From: Oleispirillum naphthae | GTDB lineage: Bacteria; Pseudomonadota; Alphaproteobacteria; Rhodospirillales; Rhodospirillaceae | Assembly (NCBI GenBank): GCA_027864655.1 | Contig: JAQAZG010000002.1 | Location: forward strand, 1 to 64,000 | Reading direction: 5' to 3' | Length of the DNA stretch: 64,000 nt | Position numbers and translations under genes: made by a program | Notes under the pieces: model-generated | Database searches by the model: none | The model's input: the letters and a program-made list of their open reading frames with translations, nothing else | What the model was told of the DNA's origin: nothing | Shown here: piece by piece, positions 1 to 7,028 of the stretch | Layout of the letters: each line of letters begins with the position of its first letter | Position numbering within the stretch: the stretch's first letter is position 1

Positions 1-149
1 CCCCGCCGAACGCCATCGTGTTCGGTTCCGGCCTGATCCGCGTGCCCGACATGTTCAAATCGGGCATGACCTACAACATCATCGGTATCGTCATCTCCAT
101 CGCCGTGATGTCGGTGATGATGCCGATCGCCTTCGGCGTGAAGGTCTGA
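1..149 (+). CDS. C-terminal end of a divalent anion:Na+ symporter (DASS/SLC13 family), cut by the window edge
   Basis: Only the last 48 or so codons are visible, read in the frame that ends at the TGA at 147-149. The peptide begins PPNAIVFGSG, continues with VPDMFKSGMTYN, and ends in a hydrophobic helix and FGVKV. The PPNA(I/V)xFGSG and (D)MxxxG signatures are typical of the last substrate-binding loop and final membrane helix of the DASS/SLC13 family, which imports sulfate or di- and tricarboxylates with sodium. The substrate cannot be told from this fragment. A strong terminator follows directly, so this is the last gene of its transcript. Confidence 0.7.
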   Translation, partial: PPNAIVFGSGLIRVPDMFKSGMTYNIIGIVISIAVMSVMMPIAFGVKV

Positions 150-175
150 TCCTTCCCGCCCGGACAACCCGGCAG

Positions 176-206
176 CCCCGCCGTCCGCAAGGACGGCGGG
201 GTTTTC
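176..206 (+). terminator. Rho-independent terminator
   Basis: Eleven-bp arms CCCCGCCGTCC and GGACGGCGGGG enclose a GCAA loop and are followed by TTTT. It sits 27 bp after the symporter stop codon and separates that gene from the oppositely oriented peptidase gene. Confidence 0.9.
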
Positions 207-229
207 CTATGGAATGAAGGGAAGGCGCG

Positions 230-1402
230 TCAGTCGCGCGCGGCCTCGGCCTGGGCGGAGCGCAGGCGCTTGATCTGGGCGGCGGAAAGGGCCTGCGGCA
301 GGGCGGTGGCGCCGCTCATCGGATCGACCTGACGGCCGCCCGCATAGACCTCGTAATAGAGGTGGTTTCCGGTGGCGAGGCCGGAGCGCCCGACGTAGCC
401 GATCACCTGGCCCTGGCGCACCCGCCCGCCGGTGCGGAGCCCGGCGGCGAAGCCTTGCAGGTGGGCATAGAGGGTCTCGATGCCGCCGCCGTGCCGCATC
501 CGGATGAGGCGGCCGTAGTTGCCGCGCCGCCCGACGAATTCCACCGTGCCGTCGGCGGTGGCGAGCACCGGGGTCCCGGCGGGGGCGGAGAAGTCCACGC
601 CCTTGTGGAACTGCGGGCGTTTCAGCACCGGGTGGATGCGCCAGCCCCAGGGCGAGGTGAGGCGGCCGCCGGGCACCGGTTCGCCCTTGGGCAGTTCGAT
701 CGTGCCGTGGCCGGAGGGGGCGACGAAGGCGGCGATGCCGCGCTGCACCGCATAGCGGGCGAGGCGGTGTTCGCGCCCTGCGGTGTCGGTAAGCGAAATG
801 CGCATCAGCGCCGCGTCGTCGGCGCCGGGCTCGGAGGGCGCGGCATAGACGATGCGGAAGCGGGTTCCCGCGCCGGGGTTGACCGGCATGTCGGGGTCGA
901 AGGCGAGCGCCTCGGCGATGTCGTCGATCACCGCGGGCGGCAGGCCGATATCGGCGAGCGTCGCGGCGAGGTCCGGCCCGGCGGTGCCACGCACCGAGCG
1001 CATCGGGCGGCGGCCCTCGCGCAGCGGCTCGCCGAAGGCGGCGGCATAGCCGCCGTCGCCGCGCGCCACCAGGGTGACGTCGGCGTGGGGGCCGGTTTCG
1101 TAGTGCAGGGAGAGGAGCGCGGATGGATTGCCGGAGACGCCGCGGCCGAGGCCGACGGCGATGCGGTCGCCGGGCCGCGGCGGGCGCGGCGCGGTTCCGG
1201 CGAGGGCGCCCTGCAGGGCGTCGCGGTCCTCCCGCGGGACGTCGAGGCGGGCGAGCAGGCGGTCCAGGGTTTCGCCGTGCTGCAGGGTGAATACCTGCGG
1301 CGCGGCGGCGGCGGCGGCCGGGCGCTCCGGGTTGGCGCGCGCCGCCGGGGCGGCGGCGCACAGCGCGAGCGCGGCGCAAGCGAGCAGGAGCCCGCGCCTC
1401 AT
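230..1402 (-). CDS. M23/LytM-domain peptidoglycan protein with a substituted zinc ligand
   Basis: 390-aa secreted protein. The start at 1402 (MRRGLLLACAALAL) gives a clean signal peptide cut near ARA-NPE; an in-frame ATG four codons upstream is less natural. Residues about 40-100 resemble the LysM-like N-terminal region of MepM-type proteins (VFTLQHGETLDRLL). The M23 domain follows: HKGVD at about 266-270 (two zinc ligands) and LYAHL. The last motif is NHLYYE at about 346-351, where active LytM enzymes have HLHxE, so the usual third zinc ligand, the second His, is Tyr here. It may be a weak enzyme, or a non-cutting regulator like EnvC/NlpD that activates amidases at the septum. It acts in the periplasm. 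Confidence 0.85.
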   Translation of the reverse strand: MRRGLLLACAALALCAAAPAARANPERPAAAAAAPQVFTLQHGETLDRLLARLDVPREDRDALQGALAGTAPRPPRPGDRIAVGLGRGVSGNPSALLSLHYETGPHADVTLVARGDGGYAAAFGEPLREGRRPMRSVRGTAGPDLAATLADIGLPPAVIDDIAEALAFDPDMPVNPGAGTRFRIVYAAPSEPGADDAALMRISLTDTAGREHRLARYAVQRGIAAFVAPSGHGTIELPKGEPVPGGRLTSPWGWRIHPVLKRPQFHKGVDFSAPAGTPVLATADGTVEFVGRRGNYGRLIRMRHGGGIETLYAHLQGFAAGLRTGGRVRQGQVIGYVGRSGLATGNHLYYEVYAGGRQVDPMSGATALPQALSAAQIKRLRSAQAEAARD

Positions 1403-1515
1403 CGCCGTCCCCACGCGGGGGAAACGGCCTGCGGACTGTCGGGAGGCAACATGCTCATCGGCGGTTCACTCTGACAAACGACGGAACTATGGAAACGGCG
1501 CACCGGGCGCGCGGC

Positions 1516-1767
1516 CTACGACAACGGGCCGCCGCAGAACGGGCAGACGGCGCGCGCCATCGCCACGGCGCGCTCGGCGTCGGAAAGGCCCTTGCTGCGC
1601 AGATAGGCGTCGATGCGCGCGCGCAGCTCGGCGTGCTGGGCCACCGCCTTGCAGGCGGGATCGGAAGCGGTGCAGGACTGCTCGGAGAAGGCGCGCGCCG
1701 CGGCGGGCGCGGCGAGCATGCCGAGGCTTCCGGCAATCGTGGAAGACAGGAACGCGCGACGGTTCAT
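1516..1767 (-). CDS. Small exported protein of unknown function
   Basis: 83 aa. The start at 1767 (MNRRAFLSSTIAGSLG) gives an N-terminal NRRAFLS stretch followed by a hydrophobic run and an AAPAAARA cleavage region, which looks like a signal peptide and possibly a short Tat signal. The mature part has four cysteines, two of them in a CPFCGG motif near the C-terminus, which could bind metal or form disulfides. I do not recognise the family. It lies upstream of the LytM gene on the same strand, 113 bp away. A longer in-frame start at 1830 would bury the signal peptide and is unlikely. Confidence 0.6.
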   Translation of the reverse strand: MNRRAFLSSTIAGSLGMLAAPAAARAFSEQSCTASDPACKAVAQHAELRARIDAYLRSKGLSDAERAVAMARAVCPFCGGPLS

Positions 1768-1857
1768 GGCCTCCCCCTCGTCTGAAGTTGCTGTCCCGTC
1801 AGTGATACCCTCCGGGTGGGGGCGGCGCAAGCCTGCAAGTGGGGCGGAAATCGGGCG

Positions 1858-2235
1858 TCAGGCCGCTGCGGCCAGGGCGCGGCTGATGCGGCGCAGCGCG
1901 GCGCGCACCCGCGCGTCGCCGATGCCGCAGAAGCTCGCCGCGAGGTCGGCGAACTCCCGCTCCATCGCGGCAGGGCAGGCCGCGGGCGCGGGTTGGCCGA
2001 CGCCGGCGAACAGCGCCTCCACCGGAATGCCGAGGACGGTGCAGATTTCCCACATCCGGGAGGCGGAGATGCGGTTGAGGCCGCTTTCGTACTTCTGCAC
2101 CTGCTGGAAGGTGATGCCGAGGGTGGCGGCGAGGCGCTCCTGGCTCAGCCCGGCGGCGAGGCGGCAGGCGCGCAGGCGGCGGCCGACCGCGACATCGACC
2201 GGGTGGGGGCCGCAACTCTTGGCGGAACGGGCCAT
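1858..2235 (-). CDS. XRE-family helix-turn-helix transcriptional regulator
   Basis: 125 aa. An HTH_3/XRE domain occupies about residues 16-73: VGRRLRACRLAAGLSQ, then LAATLGITFQQVQKYE, then an assembly helix ending LGIPVEALFAG. This is the usual layout of the small alphaproteobacterial XRE regulators related to PraR/SinR-like proteins. The C-terminal 50 residues are Ala-rich and helical, with no recognisable sensor domain. It is on the same strand as the S24-type regulator upstream (107 bp gap), and the two may form one regulatory pair. The target genes are unknown. Confidence 0.85.
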   Translation of the reverse strand: MARSAKSCGPHPVDVAVGRRLRACRLAAGLSQERLAATLGITFQQVQKYESGLNRISASRMWEICTVLGIPVEALFAGVGQPAPAACPAAMEREFADLAASFCGIGDARVRAALRRISRALAAAA

Positions 2236-2342
2236 GGCTTGCCTGCGAGGGTTGTTGGCGACAGCTTCCGACCTTAAGCGGCGGCCGCGGCGGCGTCAAC
2301 GGGAAAATAGGGGAAAAATCCCCCGTTTTTCCCCTGAGGGCG

Positions 2343-2981
2343 TCAGAGCCCGGCCATGTCGTTGAAAGTGAGGATTTTGTGCAGGCGCGAAACGATGCCG
2401 CGGCCCAGCACCTCGCGCCACGGCGGGTTGAAGCGCAACAGCGTCACCGTCGCCTCGTCGCGCGCCGCGAGGCGGGCGACGCAGGCCTGCTCCAGGGCGT
2501 CGGGGGCGATGCGGAACACCGCGAGCACATAGTCGCCGACCCGCGGCGGCCGCTCCGCCGAAACGTAGACCAGCTCCCCGGTTTCGAAGCGCGGCGCCAT
2601 GCGGTCGTCGGCGATGAAGAAGGCATAGACGCCGCGCGCCCCGGTCAACCCCGCCGGACGGTTGACGTATTCCACCGCGGAGTCCTCCAGGCGCAGGGTG
2701 GCCTCCGCGCCCGCCGCGGCGTCTTCGATGCGGTTGGCGCGGAACACCGGCACGTCGCGCGGCGCCCCGGCGGCGGCGATTCCGCCGCCGAGCAGCCACG
2801 CCTCGGTGGTTTGCAGCACTGCGGCGAGGCGGGCGATGGTGTCGGCGCGGGGGTGGCGGACGCGGCCGTTGAGGATGTCGCGGATCGCGTCGCCGCGCCC
2901 GAACGCCGCCACCGAGGCGGCGTGCGCGGAAAGCCCGAGTGCGGTCAGGCGGTCCTGGATGCGGCGGGCGATGTCGCTCAT
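2343..2981 (-). CDS. Phage-repressor-like regulator with a degenerate S24 (LexA-type) domain
   Basis: 212 aa, starting at 2981 (MSDIARRIQDRL). The N-terminal HTH spans about residues 1-65. The C-terminal part (about 75-200) follows the LexA/CI S24 fold: IADDRMAPRFETGELVYV at about 123-140, RVGDYVLAVF, then ACVARL at about 166-171. In active S24 proteins the first motif is GDSM and the later one VKRL. Here the nucleophilic Ser is Arg127 and the general-base Lys is Ala169, so self-cleavage is very unlikely. It is therefore probably a stable DNA-binding regulator rather than an SOS-cleaved repressor. No other phage gene is nearby, so it seems domesticated. Confidence 0.75.
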   Translation of the reverse strand: MSDIARRIQDRLTALGLSAHAASVAAFGRGDAIRDILNGRVRHPRADTIARLAAVLQTTEAWLLGGGIAAAGAPRDVPVFRANRIEDAAAGAEATLRLEDSAVEYVNRPAGLTGARGVYAFFIADDRMAPRFETGELVYVSAERPPRVGDYVLAVFRIAPDALEQACVARLAARDEATVTLLRFNPPWREVLGRGIVSRLHKILTFNDMAGL

Positions 2982-3064
2982 CGGTGCGGTCCGGAGCAGG
3001 AAAGGGGCGGGGTCCCGGCGCGGGACTCCGGGGAATTGTGACGGGGATTTCCCCCGGCGTCCAC

Positions 3065-3949
3065 CTAAGAGTGCGGCGTCATCAGGGCGAGGGGGATGTC
3101 GGTGGCCTCGATCAGCGCGGGCAGGGGACCCGCCGCGTCGCCGTCGGCCTGCAGGCAGCCCGCGCCGGAAACCGCAACCCGCCGCGCCGCGGTCAGCCGC
3201 ACCTCCGGCGCGGCGGCCAGGCGGCCCAGCATCAGGCGCAGGCCCTGGGGGAACACCCGCCAGCCCCCGGCCCGGGCGAGCAGCACCACCTGGAACCACG
3301 GCTCGGAGAGGTCGGCCGCAGGCGCCAGCACATAGGGCCCGCCATAGCGGCGGCCGTTGCACGCCACCACGCTCTGCGCGGCGAACTCCACGCCGTCCGC
3401 GCTGACGGTGAGGCCGGGGCAGCGCCCGGCGGCGGCGCGGCGCAACGTCTGCCACACATAGGCGCCCTTGCCGAGCCAATGCTTCAGCCGCGGCGTCACC
3501 GCCGCCACCACCGCGGCGTCGAAGCCCGCGCCCGCCATCATCAGGAAGTGGCGGTCCGGCTCGCCGTCGCGGCGGATGCGGCCGGGGTGCACGGTGCGCG
3601 GCGCGCCCGCAAGCAGCACCCGCGCGATCCCCGCCGCATCCTCCGGCAGGCCGATCTCGTGCGCCAGCACGTTGGCGGTCCCCAGCGGGATGAGGCCGAG
3701 GCGGAAGGCCTCCCGCGCCGGGTTGGCGATCAGGCCGTTGACCACCTCGGCGAGGGTGCCGTCGCCGCCCGCGGCGACGATCAGGCCGTCGGCGGGCGGC
3801 GTCGCCGCGGCGGCGATCGCCTCGGCGTCTCCGGCGCGCGCGGTGGGCCGAAGCTCCACCGCCGCGCCCGCGGCGGCAAGCTCCGCCAGCACCCGGTCGA
3901 GGCGGGAACGGCGGCGGCATCCGGCGGTGGGATTGAAGATCACGAGCAT
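3065..3949 (-). CDS. Diacylglycerol kinase-family lipid kinase
   Basis: 294 aa from the ATG at 3949 (MLVIFNPTAG), the canonical start of this family. An in-frame start at 4015 would lie in AT-rich upstream DNA and adds a non-conserved leader. DAGK catalytic domain motifs are FNPTAG at residues 5-10 and GGDGTLAEVVNGL at about 61-73, followed by the LGxANVLAHEIGLP region and the beta-sandwich C-terminal half. Members such as YegS/DgkB phosphorylate lipids in the cytoplasmic membrane leaflet; the exact lipid cannot be read from sequence. It is divergent from the LpxH-like/glycosyltransferase operon, across an AT-rich intergenic region. Confidence 0.85.
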   Translation of the reverse strand: MLVIFNPTAGCRRRSRLDRVLAELAAAGAAVELRPTARAGDAEAIAAAATPPADGLIVAAGGDGTLAEVVNGLIANPAREAFRLGLIPLGTANVLAHEIGLPEDAAGIARVLLAGAPRTVHPGRIRRDGEPDRHFLMMAGAGFDAAVVAAVTPRLKHWLGKGAYVWQTLRRAAAGRCPGLTVSADGVEFAAQSVVACNGRRYGGPYVLAPAADLSEPWFQVVLLARAGGWRVFPQGLRLMLGRLAAAPEVRLTAARRVAVSGAGCLQADGDAAGPLPALIEATDIPLALMTPHS

Positions 3950-4155
3950 GCGGAGGGGAAATCCTTCACGAAATCGGCATCGAAGTCGAGTCGCGTTATT
4001 GAAATAAACATTCAATATGAAATTACGGTTTCATTTAAGTGAAACAAATATGAAAAGCGATTTTCTCTTGGTCAAAATAGTGGAAGGCAATGGCGAGTTG
4101 GCATAATAGTCGCCGCAACACCGCGCCGCGCGCACCAGGGATGTCAGGAACCTCG
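3950..4155. promoter_or_regulatory. AT-rich divergent intergenic region with an 18-bp palindrome
   Basis: Between the lipid kinase (minus) and the LpxH-like gene (plus) the sequence drops to well under 50% GC from about 3975 to 4110. It contains an inverted repeat at 4028-4045 (arms GTTTCA and TGAAAC around a 6-bp centre), which could be an operator. TTGGTC (4068-4073) and CATAAT (4102-4107) resemble promoter elements but are too far apart to pair. Promoters for both flanking genes probably lie here, but I could not place them. Confidence 0.4.
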
Positions 4156-5001
4156 ATGACCGCGATGGAAAACACCCTCACCTTCCGCTATCGCACCATC
4201 TGGATTTCCGACGTTCATCTCGGCACCCGCGGCTCCAAGGCGGAATACCTCCTGGACTTCCTCAAACGCACCGAAAGCGAAACCCTCTACCTCGTCGGCG
4301 ACATCCTCGACGGCTGGCGCCTGCGCAAGGCGTGGTACTGGCCGCAGCCGCACAACGACGTGCTGCAGAAAATCCTCCGCAAGGCGCGCAAGGGCACCCG
4401 CGTGGTGATGATCCCCGGCAACCACGACGAATTCCTGCGCGGCTACACCGGGCTCGAATTCGGGCGCATCCCGATCCACAAGCACGCCATCCACGAGGCC
4501 GCCGACGGCCGCAAGTTCCTGGTGGTGCACGGCGACGAGTTCGACGGCATCGTCACCTACGCCAAGTGGCTGGCGCTCCTCGGCGACACCGCCTACACCC
4601 TGGCGCTGCTGTTCAACCGTTGGTTCAACGCGGGCCGCCGCCGCCTCGGGCTGCCCTACTGGTCGCTCTCGGCCTACCTCAAGCACCGGGTGAAGAACGC
4701 CGTCACCTTCATCGTCAACTTCGAGACCGCGATGGCCGAGGTGGCGAAGAAGCGCGGCCTTTCGGGGGTGATCTGCGGCCACATCCATCACGCCGAAATG
4801 CGGGCGATCGGCGACATCCTCTATTGCAACGACGGCGACTGGGTGGAGAGCTGCACCGCGCTGGTGGAGCACTTCGACGGCCGCTTCGAGATCGTGCACT
4901 GGCTCGAAGGCGGCGGCCGCGATCTGGCCATCCGCGACGGCCTGCTCGAGGCCCCGGCGACGCCGGTGCGCCTGCCCGAACGGCAAACCGAAAAGGTGTG
5001 A
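4156..5001 (+). CDS. LpxH-like UDP-2,3-diacylglucosamine diphosphatase / metallophosphoesterase
   Basis: 281 aa from the ATG at 4156, which has AGGAA seven bases upstream; alternatives are at 4141 and 4090. All calcineurin-type metallophosphoesterase blocks are present: DVHLG, GDILDGW, GNHDE, VHGDEFD and GHIHHAEM. The DGWRLR and HGDEFD context matches the UDP-2,3-diacylglucosamine hydrolase-like group seen in alphaproteobacteria. If it is a true LpxH analogue it removes UMP from UDP-2,3-diacylglucosamine to give lipid X in lipid A synthesis. Many alphaproteobacteria use LpxI for this step, so a different phospho-substrate is possible. Four bases separate it from the glycosyltransferase, so the two are co-transcribed. 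Confidence 0.75.
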   Translation: MTAMENTLTFRYRTIWISDVHLGTRGSKAEYLLDFLKRTESETLYLVGDILDGWRLRKAWYWPQPHNDVLQKILRKARKGTRVVMIPGNHDEFLRGYTGLEFGRIPIHKHAIHEAADGRKFLVVHGDEFDGIVTYAKWLALLGDTAYTLALLFNRWFNAGRRRLGLPYWSLSAYLKHRVKNAVTFIVNFETAMAEVAKKRGLSGVICGHIHHAEMRAIGDILYCNDGDWVESCTALVEHFDGRFEIVHWLEGGGRDLAIRDGLLEAPATPVRLPERQTEKV

Positions 5002-5005
5002 ATGC

Positions 5006-6034
5006 ATGCGTATCGTGGTGGTGACCGACGCCTGGTATCCCCAGGTCAACGGCGTGGTGCGGACCTACGAGACGGTCGCCCGCCTGCTGGAGGCGGAGGG
5101 CCACCCGGTTTCCTTCATCACGCCGCAGCAGTTCCGCTCCATCCCCTGCCCGACGTACCCGGAAATCCGCCTCGCCATCGGCGCGCGGCGCAAGGTCGCC
5201 CGCCTCATCGAGGCGGCGCAGCCCGCCTGCATCCACATCGCCACCGAGGGGCCGCTGGGGCTCGCCGCGCGCGCCTATTGCCGCCGCCGCAAGCTGCCGT
5301 TCACCACCTCGTTCCACACCAAGTTTCCGGAATACGTGCACGCCCGCACCCGCCTGCCGGTGCGCTGGGGCTACGCCGCGGTGCGCTGGTTCCACAAGCC
5401 GTCGCGCGCGGTGATGGTCGCCACCGACGGCATCGAGGCGGAGCTTGCCGCCTGGGGCGTGGGCAGCATCCGGCGGTGGACGCGCGGCGTCGATACCGAT
5501 CTCTTCCGCCCGTACGGCAAGGCGCTGTTCGACCACCTGCCGCGCCCGGTCAGCCTCTACGTCGGGCGCGTCGCGGTGGAAAAGAACATCGAGGCGTTCC
5601 TCGCCCTCGACCTGCCGGGCACCAAGGTGGTGGTGGGCGACGGGCCGCAGCGCGCCGGGCTGGAAAAACGCTTCCCCGAGGCGGTGTTCGCCGGCGCTCG
5701 CGCGGGGGAGGACCTCGCCCGCCACTACGCCGCCGCCGACGTCTTCGTCTTCCCCAGCCGCACCGACACCTTCGGCCTGGTGCTGCTGGAGGCGCTCGCC
5801 TCCGGCGTGCCGGTGGCGGCCTATCCGGTGCCGGGGCCGCAGGACGTGCTCAACGGCAGCGCCGTCGGCGTGATGGACGAGGACCTGGGCCGCGCCGCGC
5901 AGGCGGCGCTCGCCATTCCCGCCGCGGATTGCCGCGACTTCGCCCTCTCCCGCAGCTGGGCGGCGAGCGCCGCACAGTTCCTCGACAACCTTTCCCCCTT
6001 CGACCCGGCCAAGGCCTTCCCCCAGCCGGGGTAA
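5006..6034 (+). CDS. GT4-family glycosyltransferase (GT-B fold)
   Basis: 342 aa. The N-terminus RIVVVTDAWYPQVNGVVRT is the classic start of GT4 enzymes that glycosylate lipids, such as SqdX, MgtA and PimB-like proteins. The C-terminal nucleotide-sugar domain has YVGRVAVEKNIEAFLAL, VVVGDGP and the acidic EX7E-type segment SRTDTFGLVLLEALASGVPV. It probably transfers a sugar to a diacylglycerol-type lipid at the cytoplasmic membrane; donor and acceptor are not readable from sequence. It forms an operon with the LpxH-like gene. Its TAA stop is the first base triplet of the paired hairpin repeat that follows. Confidence 0.85.
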   Translation: MRIVVVTDAWYPQVNGVVRTYETVARLLEAEGHPVSFITPQQFRSIPCPTYPEIRLAIGARRKVARLIEAAQPACIHIATEGPLGLAARAYCRRRKLPFTTSFHTKFPEYVHARTRLPVRWGYAAVRWFHKPSRAVMVATDGIEAELAAWGVGSIRRWTRGVDTDLFRPYGKALFDHLPRPVSLYVGRVAVEKNIEAFLALDLPGTKVVVGDGPQRAGLEKRFPEAVFAGARAGEDLARHYAAADVFVFPSRTDTFGLVLLEALASGVPVAAYPVPGPQDVLNGSAVGVMDEDLGRAAQAALAIPAADCRDFALSRSWAASAAQFLDNLSPFDPAKAFPQPG

Positions 6035-6214
6035 AACCAAAACCTCGCGGAGGGTTGCGGACCCTCCGCACCTCCCCTTGGTTTTGGTTTTTGCGCGCAG
6101 CGTCATAAGACTACGGAGGTTGCAGCCAAGGTGCCGCCTGCCGCTGCGCGGCGAAAAACAAGTCATGGGGTGCGCGAGGGGACCGAGTCCCCTCGCGGCG
6201 TTTTTGTTTTACGG
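6033..6214. repeat. Paired hairpin repeat, locus 1
   Basis: Two units of one repeat family lie in inverted orientation. The left unit (6033-6109) carries a hairpin with 9-bp arms GCGGAGGGT (6047-6055) and ACCCTCCGC (6061-6069), then TTGGTTTTTGCGCGCAGCG. The right unit (about 6141-6214) has 10-bp arms GCGAGGGGAC and GTCCCCTCGC (6174-6196) followed by TTTTTGTTTT. The outer T-rich ends make each unit a terminator for transcripts arriving from the far side. The left end overlaps the glycosyltransferase stop codon. Confidence 0.85.
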
Positions 6215-6302
6215 GGAGACGGTCCGGCAGCGTTTGTCTTGCATCCGCAGCGTGTCTCGCGCATCTTCGCCCCACCGGGGTGGTTTTCCGTTGGCTTGAA
6301 GC

Positions 6303-7028
6303 ATGTTGTGGATCAAAGACGTTACGCGCGGCCCCGCCGCGCAGGAAGCCGTCAACTGGCTCGCCGCGCAGTACGCGCGTTTCGCGCGGTGGACCGGGCG
6401 GGTTTCCGCCATCGGCGAGGAGCACCGCGAGGCGGCGCACGCGATGCGCGGCGACGGCGCGGCGGTCTATGCCTTCTGGCACGCGCGCCTGTCGTTGATG
6501 TGGGCGTTCCCCGGCGTGGTGCGCCGCCGCACCTTCGTGCTGATCTCGTCGCACCGCGACGGCCGCCTGATCGCCCGGGTGATGGAGCGCCTGGGACTCA
6601 ACGTGATCACCGGATCGACATCCCGCGGCGGCACCGCGGCGCTGCGCGAGATGATCCACGACCTCAAGCGCGGCAACCGCATCGGCATCACCCCGGACGG
6701 GCCGCGCGGCCCGCGCATGCGGGTGCAGATGGGCACCATCGTGCTCGCCCATGCCTCCGGCGCGCCGATCCTGCCGATCGCCTTTTCGGCGCGGCGCTGC
6801 CGCTTCCTGAAATCCTGGGACCGCATGCAGATGCCGCTGCCGTTCAGCCGCGGCGTCTATATCTTCGGCGAGCCGGTGGTGGTGCCGCGCGAGGCGGAGA
6901 ACCTGGAGCCCTACCGCCTGCTGCTGGAGGAGCGCCTCAACGCGATCACCGCCGAGGCCGACCGCCTGATGGGGCACGCGCCGACCCCGCCCGCCGATCC
7001 CGGCGACGTCAGGGGGGCGAAGCGATGA
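6303..7028 (+). CDS. Lysophospholipid acyltransferase-family protein (DUF374)
   Basis: 241 aa. DUF374 signatures appear in order: AFWHARLSLM, ISSHRDGRLIARVMERLG, TGSTSRGGTAALREM and GITPDGPRGPR. The family is related to the PlsC/LpxL acyltransferases and is usually encoded beside waaA in alphaproteobacteria, so it probably transfers an acyl chain to a lipid A or phospholipid intermediate on the inner membrane. It has an N-terminal amphipathic segment rather than a signal peptide. Its stop overlaps the waaA start by four bases (ATGA), so translation is coupled. It opens the waaA-lpxK-lpxL lipid A operon, 88 bp after the repeat. Confidence 0.85.
   Translation: MLWIKDVTRGPAAQEAVNWLAAQYARFARWTGRVSAIGEEHREAAHAMRGDGAAVYAFWHARLSLMWAFPGVVRRRTFVLISSHRDGRLIARVMERLGLNVITGSTSRGGTAALREMIHDLKRGNRIGITPDGPRGPRMRVQMGTIVLAHASGAPILPIAFSARRCRFLKSWDRMQMPLPFSRGVYIFGEPVVVPREAENLEPYRLLLEERLNAITAEADRLMGHAPTPPADPGDVRGAKR

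Noticed and set aside
1858-2981. A prophage boundary because of the two repressor-like genes
   Set aside because: No integrase, att repeats or structural phage genes were seen on either side.
2982-3920. A long minus-strand open frame upstream of the S24-type gene that fuses with it
   Set aside because: It is Arg- and Gly-rich shadow sequence antisense in frame to the lipid kinase; in 70% GC DNA such frames stay open by chance. The real start is at 2981.
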